DNA of 35,355 bases from Candidatus Binatia bacterium. GTDB lineage: Bacteria; Desulfobacterota; Binatia; UBA9968; JAJDTQ01. Positions 35,281 to 35,355 of this stretch are shown here, in pieces (within the stretch, counting starts at the first letter, position 1; each line of letters begins with the position of its first letter). A program made the position numbers and the translations under genes. The stretch is from contig JAJEAI010000086.1 of NCBI GenBank assembly GCA_022824205.1, positions 1 through 35,355 on the forward strand, in the 5' to 3' direction. The notes beneath the pieces were generated by a model. That model saw only the letters and a program-made list of their open reading frames with translations, did not search any database and was not told where the DNA came from.

Positions 35281-35355
35281 GCGAATCGGAGGGGGATTTG
35301 AGGGGGCGGGCTGGGCGGGGGCTGTGGCAGGAGCAGACCGAGGAGTGGTCGGCGC
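35257..35355 (+). mobile_element. Possible left end of an insertion sequence
   Basis: The methyltransferase homology stops at 35256. The following sequence begins TCACTGCTGTCCCACAAATT and contains TTTTAAGCGAATCGG, somewhat like the TAAGCG terminal sequence of IS66-type elements. A TTG-initiated frame near the edge contains LWQEQTEEWSA, which could be the start of an IS66-type accessory protein. Only about 100 bases are visible, so this is a guess from context and weak similarity. Confidence 0.3.

Noticed and set aside
1..35355. CRISPR arrays, tRNA or rRNA genes
   Set aside because: No regularly spaced repeats, no cloverleaf-like segment and no rRNA motifs were noticed on either strand; tRNA detection by eye is not exhaustive.

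Overview
The window is GC-rich bacterial DNA, apparently chromosomal, with a metabolic left part (about 1-13.75 kb) and a defence/mobile-element right part (about 13.75 kb to the right edge). The gene set (Fur/PerR-DUF3501-rubrerythrin cluster, CysD with a CysN-CysC fusion, F420-type luciferase-like oxidoreductase, KamA-like radical SAM enzyme, YjgN plus M48 protease) would suit a GC-rich proteobacterium, Desulfobacterota-like or related uncultured lineage. The sequence alone does not allow a firmer assignment.

Left part. On the minus strand, from right to left, are: sulfate activation (cysD, cysNC); a peroxide/iron-type cluster of rubrerythrin, DUF3501 and a PerR-like regulator, followed by an exported metallo-beta-lactamase-fold protein; a YefM/YoeB toxin-antitoxin pair whose antitoxin frame is broken; a stand-alone MetG-like tRNA-binding protein; and the start of alanine racemase running off the left edge. 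After a perfect REP-type inverted repeat come yjgN (DUF898) and an M48 peptidase on the plus strand, a Glu/Leu/Phe/Val dehydrogenase on the minus strand, a divergent KamA-family radical SAM enzyme closed by a textbook intrinsic terminator, and an LLM-class flavin oxidoreductase.

Right part. This is a dense accessory island. It holds a three-domain DUF262-HNH-AlbA_2 protein (GmrSD/Schlafen-like), an HU remnant, a HigB/HigA-type pair, an AbiEii-like nucleotidyltransferase with an overlapping small partner, and a PIN-domain toxin lacking an ordinary start codon. Next come two tandem, related tyrosine integrases followed closely by a 1363-residue NACHT-type NTPase ending in a PD-(D/E)xK nuclease motif. 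Then follow a second GmrSD-like gene killed by an in-frame TGA, a MobF (TrwC/TraI) relaxase-helicase, a structured non-coding stretch resembling the 5' domain of a group II intron, a heavily decayed third integrase, and a small unknown gene overlapping an N6-adenine DNA methyltransferase that is cut short near the right edge.

The right part looks like a composite integrated element, with integrases and a relaxase but no conjugation pore genes in view, that has collected anti-phage and toxin-antitoxin modules, several already decaying. The most notable unit is the integrase-integrase-NACHT/nuclease run at 19.27-25.82 kb. A STAND-type NTPase with its nuclease at the C-terminus, apparently co-transcribed with two recombinases, is the best candidate for an undescribed defence arrangement.
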